From positions 14,876-78,875 of the forward strand of contig UQDE01000005.1 in assembly GCA_900539735.1 (NCBI GenBank): a stretch of DNA of 64,000 bases, read 5' to 3'. Origin of the DNA: an uncultured Collinsella sp. Lineage in GTDB: Bacteria > Actinomycetota > Coriobacteriia > Coriobacteriales > Coriobacteriaceae. The translations under genes and the position numbers were made by a program. This document shows, piece by piece, positions 32,507-41,009 of the stretch (positions within the stretch are counted from its first letter, which is position 1; each line of letters begins with the position of its first letter). Below the pieces are notes generated by a model that saw only the letters and a list, made by a program, of their open reading frames with translations, made no database searches and was not told where the DNA came from.

Positions 32507-33617
32507 GCCATATAACTCGATCGCGAATGTACGCGCCCAGCATGGGCACGGTAAACCGGACGAGGCCGTATCCGGCAGCCTCGATGACGCGCTCGCGAAT
32601 CAGGCTTGCGCGATATTTGCTCGCCCAGCTTTGGGTGCGATCGCAACGCTCAATGATATCCGCCATGCGAGTCGGTTTGCCCCCGTCAGCCGCCATGGCC
32701 TCGATAAAGAGGCGCTGCGGACTGTGCAGCCCGTAATACAGAGGCGCGTCAACCGCTTCGTAGAACTCGGAGACGGCATCCGCGTGCCCAGCCTCAACAT
32801 CGCGCTCTTCAATGACCCGCGAGTCACGCCGGACAGCAGAGCGCCACATGTAATATCCCACCAGCTGAACCATATAGGGATGCCCCATGCTCTTGCGCGC
32901 CGCGAGGTCTGCCGTCTCCGCATCAACGCAAAGACCAGCGTCTTTGACCGTCTGGATATACGAATCGCGCACTTTGGGCAAAGCAATCGCCCCCAGCGTA
33001 CGCTGCTGGGCACGCCGCAAAAACGTCACGCTCGGCTCTTCGAGCAAGTCATCAACCATACTGGGTAAGCCGGCGAGCACCAGCGCAAGACCGCGCTGGT
33101 CGCTATCGGACAAGCCCGTAGCATCCTGGTCTCCGAGTACCTGCTGATAGAGAACGGCCAGCGCCGCCAGTTCCTCGATAGATGCCGATTGGGCCTCGTC
33201 AATCGCAAACAATATGCCCTTGCCTGGACCGAGCTTCTTGAGACGCTCGTTGACCAGCCTTCGCAACGTTTCGCCCTTTGCACGCGCCGCCTCGACTGAC
33301 ATCCGACCAAACGACGGCCCAAACTCCATTGAGGTCACAACGGGCTTATTCGAGCGAAGCGCGTCGGCCAGGCGGTCGCATAGGCCAAACGAAGCGGAAT
33401 CGGAGACAACCGCCCACCCGCGCTCGTTGGCGAGACGCTGCAGCTCCCGCAGAAGAACCGTTTTGCCACAGCCGCGGTTTCCCGTAACGAGCATGAGCCT
33501 GCCCGGCGCTCCGGCGCCGTTGTCGAGTCCTTCCTCAAAATCTTCGATGACCGACTCTCGACCGATGAGCATCGGAGGCCGCTTGCCTGCCGTTGGCTTA
33601 AAGGGATTTGGATTCAT
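32499..33617 (-). CDS. AAA ATPase with C-terminal winged helix (paralog 2)
   Basis: The 372-residue protein has Walker A GNRGCGKT (46-53), Walker B LFAIDEAQ (136-143), VLAGLPSMVDDLLEEPS and a C-terminal winged-helix-like region. It is a homolog of the ATPase at 28852 (shared SFLRRAQQ-type and YRASLIRERVI-type segments). GAGGAGG precedes the ATG. It overlaps the UvrA-like gene in an ATG/TAG overlap, so these two proteins are made from one transcript. Three tandem 10-bp repeats upstream suggest an operator. The role is unknown; coupling to the UvrA-like ATPase is the main clue. Confidence 0.82.
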   Translation of the reverse strand: MNPNPFKPTAGKRPPMLIGRESVIEDFEEGLDNGAGAPGRLMLVTGNRGCGKTVLLRELQRLANERGWAVVSDSASFGLCDRLADALRSNKPVVTSMEFGPSFGRMSVEAARAKGETLRRLVNERLKKLGPGKGILFAIDEAQSASIEELAALAVLYQQVLGDQDATGLSDSDQRGLALVLAGLPSMVDDLLEEPSVTFLRRAQQRTLGAIALPKVRDSYIQTVKDAGLCVDAETADLAARKSMGHPYMVQLVGYYMWRSAVRRDSRVIEERDVEAGHADAVSEFYEAVDAPLYYGLHSPQRLFIEAMAADGGKPTRMADIIERCDRTQSWASKYRASLIRERVIEAAGYGLVRFTVPMLGAYIRDRVIWHE

Positions 33618-33650
33618 GTCGGCCTCCTCGGATTGGCAAACCCTGGTAAT

Positions 33651-33680
33651 AGTTATACCAACTTATACCGAGTTATACCA
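33651..33680 (-). promoter_or_regulatory. Three tandem 10-bp repeats upstream of the AAA/UvrA-like operon
   Basis: AGTTATACCA, ACTTATACCG and AGTTATACCA follow one another with a 10-bp period, one per DNA turn, 34-63 bp before the AAA start. Repeated sites on one face suggest cooperative binding, perhaps by the ATPase itself. Confidence 0.65.
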
Positions 33681-33684
33681 ATAG

Positions 33685-33717
33685 CATGTAACAAAGGAAC
33701 TGCCCCTTTGTCACATG
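33685..33717. repeat. Palindrome family copy 3 (imperfect)
   Basis: Arms CATGTAACAAAGG and CCTTTGTCACATG enclose AACTGCC. It resembles copies 1 and 2 and overlaps the end of the TetM-like gene. Confidence 0.7.
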
Positions 33718-35714
33718 TGGCCGAAAAACTCCGCGTCTGCTGCTCGCCAGGGGCGGAAGGTGGCGGGATCGACCTTTACGTGCGCCGCGGCGGGTACGTC
33801 GTACCATTTGACCGTGTAACCGGCGCCGTGAGAGCAAAAGACCGAGTCGGGCGTGTTGGGCAGATCGGCCTCGGGCTCATAGGCGGCCGTCTCGATGACG
33901 CGCTCGGCATCATGGCAAGGCGCATAGCCGGCGAACTCCAGGTACAGATGCCCACGACCACTCGTGTAGGCAGCCACCTCCAGCGCGCAATCCTGCACCT
34001 CAGATGCCGGAACGCGACCCACAAGCTTCGCCCGGTCTCCCGCCATCGTCGGCGGCTCGTACTCGGCACCCATGCGCGTGGCATCCGAGAGCGCCCGGCC
34101 CACGCACTCCCCCGGCACCTCGAGCTCAAAGCGATACCACGGCTCCAACAGCACCGCCGCGCCGGCCTCACGCGCCTGCATGAGCCCCTGGCGAATCGCG
34201 CGGTACGTGGCCTGGCGAAAATCGCCGCCCTCGGTGTGTTTGGCATGCGCGCGGCCACCCGTGAGCGTAATGCGCACATCGGTGATGGGCGAGCCGGTCA
34301 GCGCACCCAGATGATCGCGCTCCATGGCGTTGGTGAGCGCCAGACGCTGCCAGTTAAGATCGAGCTCGTCGGTCGAGGTCACGGTGCCAAACTGCACGCC
34401 CGAGCCCGCCGGCAACGGCTCCAGGCGCAGATGCACCTCGGCATAGTGGCGCAGTGGCTCAAAGTGGCCCACGCCCTCGACCGGCTGCGAAATAGTCTCC
34501 TTATAGAGAATGCCGCCAGACTCAAACGCAACCGAAAGGCCAAAACGATCGGCCAACACCCGCTGCACGATCTCGAGTTGCACGGCGCCCATCAACTGCA
34601 GGTGAATCTGCTCCAGATGCGTATTCCAGCTTACGCCGAGCATGGGATCTTCGTCCGCCAGCTCAGTCAATGCTTTGAACACCGTATGGACATCATGTTC
34701 GCCCGGAAGCACCGTATAGGTAAGGACCGGCGCAATGACGGGCGCATCGCCCGCAGGCTCCGCGCCCAGGGCGTCCCCTGGGCGAACGTGCGCAAGACCC
34801 GTCACGGCACAAATACCGCCAGCAGCAACTTCTTGGGCAAGCTCATACTTTTCGCCGTTATAGATGCGTACCTGATCGACCTTCTGTTCCCATGCCTCGG
34901 CGCCGGAACGTCCGTTAATCAGCTGTTTGGCATGCAGCGTGCCGCCGGTCACTTTAACCCATGCCAAGCGCTCGCCGCGATCCCCGCGGCTCACACGGTA
35001 GACGCGCGCGGCAAACTCCGGGTGCCATGCCCGTTCACGCATCAGCGCGCATATACCATCCAGCAGCTCGTCCACGCCCTGGTCCTTGAGCGCCGAGCCG
35101 GCAAAGCAGGGAAAGAGCTTGCGCTCGGCAACCATGCGCGACAGCGTTGCGACGGAAAGCTCACCCGCTTCAAGAAACTCCTCGAGCGCCGCCTCGTCCA
35201 ACGCAGCAGCGTCCTCCTGAACGGCACCGCCCGCCAGCAGTTCGTTGGCATCCAGGCAGCCTTCGGAAAGACGCTGCCCAAGCTGTGCCAGCAAAACATC
35301 GCGGCCGGGATTCTCCAAATCGATTTTATTGATATAGATGAACGTCGGGATGTCATAGCGCGCAAGCAGGCGCCACAGGGTTTCGGTGTGCCCCTGCACG
35401 CCGTCGTTGGCGCCCACAACCAAAATCGCATAGTCGAGTGCGCGCAGCGTGCGCTCCGCCTCGGCAGAGAAATCGACATGCCCCGGCGCATCCACGAGCA
35501 TGACGCGGGTATCGCCATGGTCGAGTACGGCCTGCGACGAGAAGATCGTAATACCGCGCTCGCGCTCGATCTCGTTAGTGTCCAGGTGCGAGTCGCCATC
35601 ATCAACGTGGCCGCGCTTGCGAATACGACCCGCGTTAAACAGCATGGCCTCGGCCAACGTGGTCTTGCCAGCATCGACATGCGCCAAGATTCCAACGACC
35701 GCTTGCTTCGACAT
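33711..35714 (-). CDS. TetM/EF-G-like ribosome-protection GTPase
   Basis: The 667-residue protein has AHVDAGKTT, DAPGHVDF (EF-G family DTPGHxDF), NKID and the four later EF-G-like domains. It is a TetM/TetW/TetO-type protein slightly longer than the usual about 640 residues. Such proteins remove tetracycline from the ribosome. Whether this divergent chromosomal copy confers resistance cannot be told. AGAGGAG precedes ATG 35714. The 5' region contains stable hairpins, so leader attenuation is possible. It is not flanked by mobile elements. Confidence 0.87.
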   Translation of the reverse strand: MSKQAVVGILAHVDAGKTTLAEAMLFNAGRIRKRGHVDDGDSHLDTNEIERERGITIFSSQAVLDHGDTRVMLVDAPGHVDFSAEAERTLRALDYAILVVGANDGVQGHTETLWRLLARYDIPTFIYINKIDLENPGRDVLLAQLGQRLSEGCLDANELLAGGAVQEDAAALDEAALEEFLEAGELSVATLSRMVAERKLFPCFAGSALKDQGVDELLDGICALMRERAWHPEFAARVYRVSRGDRGERLAWVKVTGGTLHAKQLINGRSGAEAWEQKVDQVRIYNGEKYELAQEVAAGGICAVTGLAHVRPGDALGAEPAGDAPVIAPVLTYTVLPGEHDVHTVFKALTELADEDPMLGVSWNTHLEQIHLQLMGAVQLEIVQRVLADRFGLSVAFESGGILYKETISQPVEGVGHFEPLRHYAEVHLRLEPLPAGSGVQFGTVTSTDELDLNWQRLALTNAMERDHLGALTGSPITDVRITLTGGRAHAKHTEGGDFRQATYRAIRQGLMQAREAGAAVLLEPWYRFELEVPGECVGRALSDATRMGAEYEPPTMAGDRAKLVGRVPASEVQDCALEVAAYTSGRGHLYLEFAGYAPCHDAERVIETAAYEPEADLPNTPDSVFCSHGAGYTVKWYDVPAAAHVKVDPATFRPWRAADAEFFGHM

Positions 35715-35959
35715 GGCTCTCCTCTTATTGCAAGCCCATCGCACGCGGCAACGGGCGTCCTCGTTCCACACTGGATGATACAATGTACGGGCCGACGGGC
35801 GAAGCGGGCCCTATCCCCCGACCGAGCTCATCGCCCCGCGTTGCCGCGCGGCGATTTTCGTAGGTTCGCGCCTTGCGAAAGCCGGCACCTCCCCTTTTTG
35901 TCTGCCCGGGCTCATCTGGGGCGATAACAACGCGAGCCCCGCAACAACGCGTTTTACCA
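35715..35959 (-). promoter_or_regulatory. Structured leader of the TetM-like gene
   Basis: On the minus strand this 245-bp region holds a hairpin ATCGCC/GGCGAT (35830-35855, GCAA loop) and a TTCGC/GCGAA hairpin near 35865-35880. No protein of convincing quality is encoded. Leader control is known in tetM genes, so it is worth testing, but the structures here are only my reading. Confidence 0.4.
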
Positions 35960-35990
35960 AAAATGGCCCCACTCGGGGCCATTTTCATTT
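35960..35990 (-). terminator. Intrinsic terminator after GNAT gene
   Basis: AAAATGGCCCC and GGGGCCATTTT form an 11-bp stem (35960-35970, 35975-35985). On the minus strand T-rich sequence follows, so it ends the acetyltransferase transcript before the TetM-like leader. Confidence 0.8.
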
Positions 35991-36019
35991 CGGTGAAACG
36001 CTGGTATGTGACTCGGCCT

Positions 36020-36511
36020 TTATGCCTCGCGCAGCCAATCAAACGCGACGCGCGGCGTACCGTCCGACACATATACGATACCGGCGCGCTTAAACCCGGC
36101 CTTGGCGATGGCGCCCTGCATAGGCAGGTTGTCTTGGTGCGTGTCGATACGCAGATGGTCGATACGTTCCTTGGCAAAGGCAAACATCGCGGCCGCAACG
36201 CCATGCGTGGTGCCGTCGGACGCCACACGGTGCAGCACGGCGTACGGAGTGTCGCTGCGCCATCGCCCGTCCTCAATTACGCCATAGCACTCGTCCGGGC
36301 CCGGTAAAAAGGCAAACGTCGCCACCACGCGGCCGTCGACTTCGCACACATAGCTGCCACCGGCGGCGATATCGGCAGCCAGTTGCTCGGCCGAAGGCGT
36401 GCCCTCGGGCCACTGCGTGGCGTTACCATGCGCGCGCATAAAGTCGCGGGCCGCGTCATAGATAGCCATGACGGCGGGAATGTCGGTATCGAGGGTTTTT
36501 CTGATCATCAC
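36020..36511 (-). CDS. GNAT family N-acetyltransferase
   Basis: The 163-residue protein has the GNAT fold with a VLHRVASDG strand and an acetyl-CoA loop in THGVAAAMFAFA, followed by LRIDTHQDNLPMQGAIAKAGF. It likely acetylates a small amine or protein. The GTG at 36511 has GAGG seven bases upstream; the ATG one codon on is equally possible. The substrate is unknown. Confidence 0.85.
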   Translation of the reverse strand: MMIRKTLDTDIPAVMAIYDAARDFMRAHGNATQWPEGTPSAEQLAADIAAGGSYVCEVDGRVVATFAFLPGPDECYGVIEDGRWRSDTPYAVLHRVASDGTTHGVAAAMFAFAKERIDHLRIDTHQDNLPMQGAIAKAGFKRAGIVYVSDGTPRVAFDWLREA

Positions 36512-36585
36512 GCGGCGACCTCACGTTTATTGGTATCACTTTGGTTGAGCAATGATACCAGCGTTTGGAGAGAGGCGCGAAGCAG

Positions 36586-36882
36586 ATGGGAAGCAAAAAG
36601 CGAGCCGCCTGGTCAAAGGCCAAAAGCGAGTTTTTGGGCGCTGCTACCGGCGGCGATATGAGCGACCTGTTTGCGCTCGAGGACGAGCGCCGCGACGCCC
36701 TAGACGCCGAGCGCGATGAAGCCTGGCGCTACAAGTCGTGCGAGCGCAAAAACCGTTACGACACGCGCGCCGAGGCCGAAGCCGTTATGGCCGACTGCGA
36801 AAACCGCGGACGGCGCGGTTTGGCCTGCTACAAATGCAAATACTGCGGCGGCTGGCACCTGACATCGCACCCTTGGAAATAG
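36586..36882 (+). CDS. Small zinc-ribbon-like protein
   Basis: The 98-residue protein is charged, with a coiled N-terminal half. A C-terminal CYKCKYCGGWHL segment (Cys81, Cys84, Cys87, His91) suggests metal or nucleic-acid binding, along with Cys52 and Cys71. Similar CGGWHLT ends occur in phage and bacterial small proteins. ATG 36586 is used with GAGAGG upstream. It stands alone between the GNAT and RsmJ genes. Confidence 0.65.
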   Translation: MGSKKRAAWSKAKSEFLGAATGGDMSDLFALEDERRDALDAERDEAWRYKSCERKNRYDTRAEAEAVMADCENRGRRGLACYKCKYCGGWHLTSHPWK

Positions 36883-36930
36883 GCACCGCATCGGCACGGC
36901 ACCGACGGAGCGCCAACCATCGCACGCAAG

Positions 36931-37635
36931 CTACGGGCGCGGCGGCACCAAGACATCGTAACGAACGGCCTTGCCCGCAAGTTGATAGCTCGGCTTAACA
37001 CCGGCAAGCAGCGGGCCCTTTACCGGCCGCTTGATAACGACTTTGCGCGGGTGCACCGCAAGCGCAGCTTCGACCAGCGTCCCCTCATCAGCACACGGCT
37101 GTTCCAAATGGTGCAGGAGTTGGAACTTCTTTTTAACCGCCGCGCTCTTGGTGCGCCCGGGAAACATGGGGTCCAGATACACCACGTCGGGAGCGGTGAG
37201 CTCGCCCCGCCCGATCAGCTCAGCCGCATGGCGAAGACCGACAATGCTGTCCTCGCCCGCATGTAAGCGCATGCGCGCCACGGCTGTCGCAAGCGCCGGA
37301 TCATCTGCCGCGCGATCCAAAGCATCCTTGAGGAGCGCCGCGATCACGCAATCCTGCTCATACAGATCGACGGTAAAGCCCGCAGCCGCCAACAGCAGCG
37401 AATCCTCGCCAAAGCCCGCCGTGGCGTCAATCGCCCATGGTTGCTCGATGCCTTTTGTGCGCGCAGCCTTTACCAGCAGCTCTTGCTGCAGACGACCCTG
37501 CTTGAGCCGCGGAAGCATGCGGCCAAAATCGGCGCGCAGCTCCATCGTGCCGTCGGTAAGCGTGAGACCCTCGGACTTCCCGGTCAGCTCAAGCCCCGCG
37601 GCCCGAGCAACAGAAAAGGGATCGACGACACCCAT
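36931..37635 (-). CDS. rsmJ: 16S rRNA (guanine1516-N2)-methyltransferase
   Basis: The 234-residue SAM-dependent methyltransferase has AIDATAGFGEDSLLLA for cofactor binding and the RsmJ-specific LDPMFPGRTKSAAVKKKFQLLHH segment. It methylates G1516 of 16S rRNA. ATG 37635 follows AAGGGG. A small membrane ORF lies 63 bp upstream on the same strand. Confidence 0.9.
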   Translation of the reverse strand: MGVVDPFSVARAAGLELTGKSEGLTLTDGTMELRADFGRMLPRLKQGRLQQELLVKAARTKGIEQPWAIDATAGFGEDSLLLAAAGFTVDLYEQDCVIAALLKDALDRAADDPALATAVARMRLHAGEDSIVGLRHAAELIGRGELTAPDVVYLDPMFPGRTKSAAVKKKFQLLHHLEQPCADEGTLVEAALAVHPRKVVIKRPVKGPLLAGVKPSYQLAGKAVRYDVLVPPRP

Positions 37636-37698
37636 GGACACCCCTTAACAAGCAAAACGAATACGTGAGCGCCGTTCATGACGACGCCCAACCATCCG

Positions 37699-37839
37699 CT
37701 ATTGTCCCACATGCGACATGGCCCACAGCATCCCAATGCAAAGCACCGCCATCAATCCCGTGCACACGGCAGCGATCGCAGAATCACTTATGCGCCTTCC
37801 CAACGACCGCGGTTCACGCACTTGCCCTGCTCCGTACAT
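37699..37839 (-). CDS. Putative single-span small membrane protein, 46 aa
   Basis: The ORF starts ATG with GGAGG seven bases upstream, encodes an N-terminal basic/polar part (MYGAGQVREPRSLGRR) and one hydrophobic helix (about residues 21-41, IAAVCTGLMAVLCIGMLWAM), then a short tail ending in TAG. The good ribosome site and the membrane helix support a real gene, but homologs must be checked. It runs in the direction of rsmJ. Confidence 0.5.
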   Translation of the reverse strand: MYGAGQVREPRSLGRRISDSAIAAVCTGLMAVLCIGMLWAMSHVGQ

Positions 37840-38074
37840 CATGGCTCCTCCTTCGGTCCAGCTCTTACCATGGACCCATCATCGCAGCGCCGCGCATACG
37901 CTGCCATCGATTTGGCTTACGTCCAGCTTTCCTTTTTGAAAGGTTGGGTTGGGTCGCGCGGGCTCAAAGCGCTTTCAGGCGCATGCATCGCCGCGTTGAA
38001 CTACAATGTGCTTCACCATATGTGCAGCACATTGGGTGCGCCAAGTTGGCGTACTCGTATCGAAAGGACCAGCC
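37840..38074. other. Intergenic region with inverted repeat
   Basis: CAATGTGCT (38004-38012) and AGCACATTG (38026-38034) form a 9-bp inverted repeat ahead of the small membrane protein at 38075. A CTTTC/GAAAG hairpin lies near 37929-37945. No further gene is supported. Confidence 0.5.
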
Positions 38075-38476
38075 ATGAGCTTCACTCGCAAGACACTCAA
38101 AATCCTTGCCCTCATCTATTTTGTTTTGGGCATCGCCAGCCTGGTTATCGGAATCGCCGGCATCGCGACCGGCAAGCTCGAGTCCACCTACGGACCGAAC
38201 GCCATGCTCGCCGCGGTCGTGCTTATCGCCAAGGGTCTCATCGACCTCGCCGCGGGCGTTGCGGGCATCAAGGGCGCCAACAAGCCTTCGCAGGTGGATG
38301 GCGCGTTTAAGCTCGGCATCATCGCCGCGGTCGCCACGATTGCGCAGGCCGTGCTCACGCTCCCCGCGTTCGGCGGCGACGCCATCAACTATGGTGCCTT
38401 TGTCATCGTGGTGTACGACCTGTTCTTTGTTCAGCAGGCACACGACGTCAAGGCCGAGAACAAGGATCGCCTGTAG
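38075..38476 (+). CDS. Small membrane protein, four TM segments
   Basis: The 133-residue protein has about four hydrophobic helices (roughly residues 7-30, 43-67, 77-98 and 105-122) with a basic N-terminus. It has no known motif. AAAGGA precedes ATG 38075. It may belong to the small integral membrane families of unknown function common in Actinobacteria. Context gives no hint. Confidence 0.7.
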   Translation: MSFTRKTLKILALIYFVLGIASLVIGIAGIATGKLESTYGPNAMLAAVVLIAKGLIDLAAGVAGIKGANKPSQVDGAFKLGIIAAVATIAQAVLTLPAFGGDAINYGAFVIVVYDLFFVQQAHDVKAENKDRL

Positions 38477-38514
38477 GCGCTCGCTTCTCATAACCTCTAC
38501 AGCCAAGCAACTAA

Positions 38515-38552
38515 AAAGGGCCGACCGCGCATCTCCGCGGTCGGCCCTTTGC
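38515..38552 (+). terminator. Intrinsic terminator after small membrane protein
   Basis: A 15-bp stem (AAAGGGCCGACCGCG with its complement) is followed by a short T-run. Confidence 0.8.
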
Positions 38553-38568
38553 GTTTACCCAGATAAAA

Positions 38569-38604
38569 CCTACCAAAACAAACCTGTCCCTTTTTGGCAG
38601 GTTG
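38569..38604. repeat. Dispersed palindromic repeat (TGTCCCTTT family), copy 2
   Basis: Nearly the same 35 bp as at 17945-17979, with CCTACC in place of CCTGCC. It lies against the end of the rlmA gene. Confidence 0.7.
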
Positions 38605-39420
38605 TTAGCTGTGGCGGTACTCGGCGATGATGAAGTCGATGTCAGTCTGAAGGGTATCGAGGTTTGCCAGGCGCTCTTTGTCGGCGGGGCGCGTGCGGTA
38701 GTAGTACGGCGTCATTTGGAACACCGCCTCGATGTCCGCCTGGGTCTGAAGCGTAATATTCGCAGACACCCGCTGCGTTCCGACCAACTCGAGCTCGATG
38801 GTCTTCGGCAGCTTCTCATCGTTAAGGTACGGCGTGTCGTAGAGTACCTCCTTGAGCCCAAACAAATGACGGGCACCCGGCACGACGGTGCAGAGCGAGC
38901 CCTCGGGCGCCAGCACGCGGGCAAACTCGCGCTCGTTAAAGGGAGCAAAGAGCTCGGTCACCATATCGAAGGCGCCATCGGCCACGGGGATATCCTTCAT
39001 GTTGGCCACAAAATAGGTCGCATCGCCGCGCCTGGCGGCCAGGCGCACCATCTCTTTGCCCAGGTCGAAACCGTAAGCATCCACGCCCGGCACCGCGCCC
39101 ATGGCGCTGGTGTAGTAGCCCTCGCCACAGCAAATATCGAGCAGCGTCATGGGGTCGTTCGTAGACGCGGCACGCCCAGACACCCGCTCGCGCACCAACT
39201 CAACCATCGCATCGCGCAACGGCGCATAGTAACCGCAATTCAGAAAGTCACGGCGGCTGCGTGCCTGCGACTTGGGATCGCCCATAGAGTCGCCGCTCTT
39301 GGACGAGCGCAGTAGATATAGATAGCCCTCGCGCGCACGGTCAAACCGGTGTCCACCCGCGCACACAGCACCGCGCTCGTCGTCCACCAACGGCTCATGG
39401 CAAACGGGACACAACAACAT
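38605..39420 (-). CDS. rlmA: 23S rRNA (guanine-N1)-methyltransferase RlmA
   Basis: The 271-residue protein has an N-terminal zinc site (CPVCHEP, CAGGHRFD), the family segment REGYLYLL and SARRDFL-like motif (QARSRRDFLNCG), followed by LLDICCGEGYYTSAM for SAM. It methylates G745 or G748 of 23S rRNA; members also confer tylosin or mycinamicin tolerance (TlrB). AAGGAG precedes the ATG. Confidence 0.9.
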   Translation of the reverse strand: MLLCPVCHEPLVDDERGAVCAGGHRFDRAREGYLYLLRSSKSGDSMGDPKSQARSRRDFLNCGYYAPLRDAMVELVRERVSGRAASTNDPMTLLDICCGEGYYTSAMGAVPGVDAYGFDLGKEMVRLAARRGDATYFVANMKDIPVADGAFDMVTELFAPFNEREFARVLAPEGSLCTVVPGARHLFGLKEVLYDTPYLNDEKLPKTIELELVGTQRVSANITLQTQADIEAVFQMTPYYYRTRPADKERLANLDTLQTDIDFIIAEYRHS

Positions 39421-39477
39421 GGCAACTCCTTAGCGCGAACAACACAACGCCCACCATTGTCGCACGCCTTCCCCACC

Positions 39478-39536
39478 TAGTCATTGGGGGACGTTCTTGA
39501 ACGACTAGTCGTTTAAGAACGTCCCCAATGACTAGT
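39478..39536. repeat. 59-bp near-perfect palindrome
   Basis: The sequence folds around CGACTAGTCG with arms GTTCTTGAA/TTTAAGAAC, GGGGGAC/GTCCCC and CTAGTCATT/AATGACTAG. Only one mismatch and one extra G interrupt pairing. It lies between the divergent rlmA and MATE genes. Confidence 0.8.
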
Positions 39537-39599
39537 CGATTAGGAGTATCATCGTCTGCGCAAATAAGCACGAAATAGCATATTAGAGATTGAGAGCGT

Positions 39600-40982
39600 A
39601 TGGCTGATACCGCATCTAAGCACATTGACATGACCACCGGATCGCTGTGGCGTAACATTCCCCTGTTCGCCTTCCCCGTGGCCGCCACGAGCATCTTGGA
39701 GCAGCTGTCGAACCTCATCGCCACGGTCATCATCGGCAACTTCTCGGGCGACCAGGGAACCCTCGCCATGGCGGCGGTCGGCTCCAATGTTCCGCTTACC
39801 AGTCTTATGCTCAACCTGTTTATTGGCATGTCACTTGGCTCCAATGTGGTCATCGCCAACGCTATCGGCCGCAACGACCAGAACATGGTCAAACGCGCCG
39901 TCCATACCTCGATTCTTATGGCACTTGTGGGCTTTGTCGTCATCGCTCTGGGCGAGGTCTTTGCCGAGCCCATGCTCGCTGCGCTCAACGTCCCCGCCGA
40001 GACCATGCCGCTCGCTTCGCTCTACCTGCGCGTCTTTTTGCTGAGCATGCCCTCGATCTTGCTTTACAACTTTGAGGCCGCGATCTTCCGCTCCGTCGGC
40101 ATCACCCGCATGCCGCTGCAGGCGCTTGCCGTGTCCACCGTCCTCAACATTGGCCTGGACCTCATCTTTGTCCCCGTACTCCACTGGGGCGTCGCGGGCG
40201 TCGCCATCGCCACCGCCATCGCCTACACCGTCAGCGCCGCTACACTCTTTATCCGCCTGCTCAAGACCGACTCCGTCGTCCGCGTCACCCCACGCGACCT
40301 GGCTATCGACCCCGTCGCCCTCAAGCGCATCGTCAAGATCGGACTGCCCGCCGGCATCCAAAGCGCTGTCTTTGCCGTCGCCAACATCATCATCCAGTCC
40401 GCCATCAACAGCCTGGGCACCGAGGTCATGGCGGCATCGAGCGCCGCCATGAGCCTGGAGTACGTGTGCTACAACCTGCTCAACAGCTTTAGCCAGGCTT
40501 GCACCACCTTTGTGGGACAAAACCACGGTGCTCGCCAGATCGACCGCTGCACCAAAACGCTTAAGGTCTGCCTGGTCGAAGGCGGTATCGTTGCCCTCAC
40601 CACGATTATCGTTATTGTCGGTCTGGGGCGCGAGATCCTATCGCTGTTCAACAGCGATCCCAACATCGTCTCGATCGGCTATATCCGCGTGTGCTCGATT
40701 TTCCCGGCGTACGCCTTTAGCATGTTCTACGAAAACATGTCCGGCTACCTGCGCGGCTTTGGTATCTCGCTCATGCCCGCCCTCATCACCATGATCTGTG
40801 TCTGCGGCATCCGCTTCTATTGGGTGTTCTGCGTGTTCCCGCACTTCCGCACCTTTGCGAACATCATGATGGTCTACCCCATCAGCCTGGGCACCACGGC
40901 GTTCTTTATGGTCGTGGCGGTATTACTCTGCCACCCGGCACGCACCTATCGCGCCGCCCAAGCCAAAGCGACAGCCCGCTAA
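39600..40982 (+). CDS. MATE family multidrug efflux transporter
   Basis: The 460-residue protein has twelve hydrophobic segments and two MATE repeats (about residues 15-230 and 240-450). It opens with WRNIPLFAFPVAATSILEQ, the DinF/NorM-type start. It likely exports cationic or hydrophobic compounds in exchange for Na+ or H+. A GAGAG site precedes the ATG. Confidence 0.9.
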   Translation: MADTASKHIDMTTGSLWRNIPLFAFPVAATSILEQLSNLIATVIIGNFSGDQGTLAMAAVGSNVPLTSLMLNLFIGMSLGSNVVIANAIGRNDQNMVKRAVHTSILMALVGFVVIALGEVFAEPMLAALNVPAETMPLASLYLRVFLLSMPSILLYNFEAAIFRSVGITRMPLQALAVSTVLNIGLDLIFVPVLHWGVAGVAIATAIAYTVSAATLFIRLLKTDSVVRVTPRDLAIDPVALKRIVKIGLPAGIQSAVFAVANIIIQSAINSLGTEVMAASSAAMSLEYVCYNLLNSFSQACTTFVGQNHGARQIDRCTKTLKVCLVEGGIVALTTIIVIVGLGREILSLFNSDPNIVSIGYIRVCSIFPAYAFSMFYENMSGYLRGFGISLMPALITMICVCGIRFYWVFCVFPHFRTFANIMMVYPISLGTTAFFMVVAVLLCHPARTYRAAQAKATAR

Positions 40983-41009
40983 ACACCGCACTCAACGCCA
41001 CGCCAGTCA

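Noticed and set aside
33633..35927. Very long plus-strand frame over the TetM-like gene
   Set aside because: It is opposite to a clear GTPase with all motifs, and has Arg/His-rich low-quality composition. Similar shadows lie opposite MetE, prfC, kup and cobW.
36131..36511. Possible mobile resistance cassette around the TetM-like gene
   Set aside because: No integrase, relaxase, transposase or att repeat is seen, and the base composition matches the neighbours.
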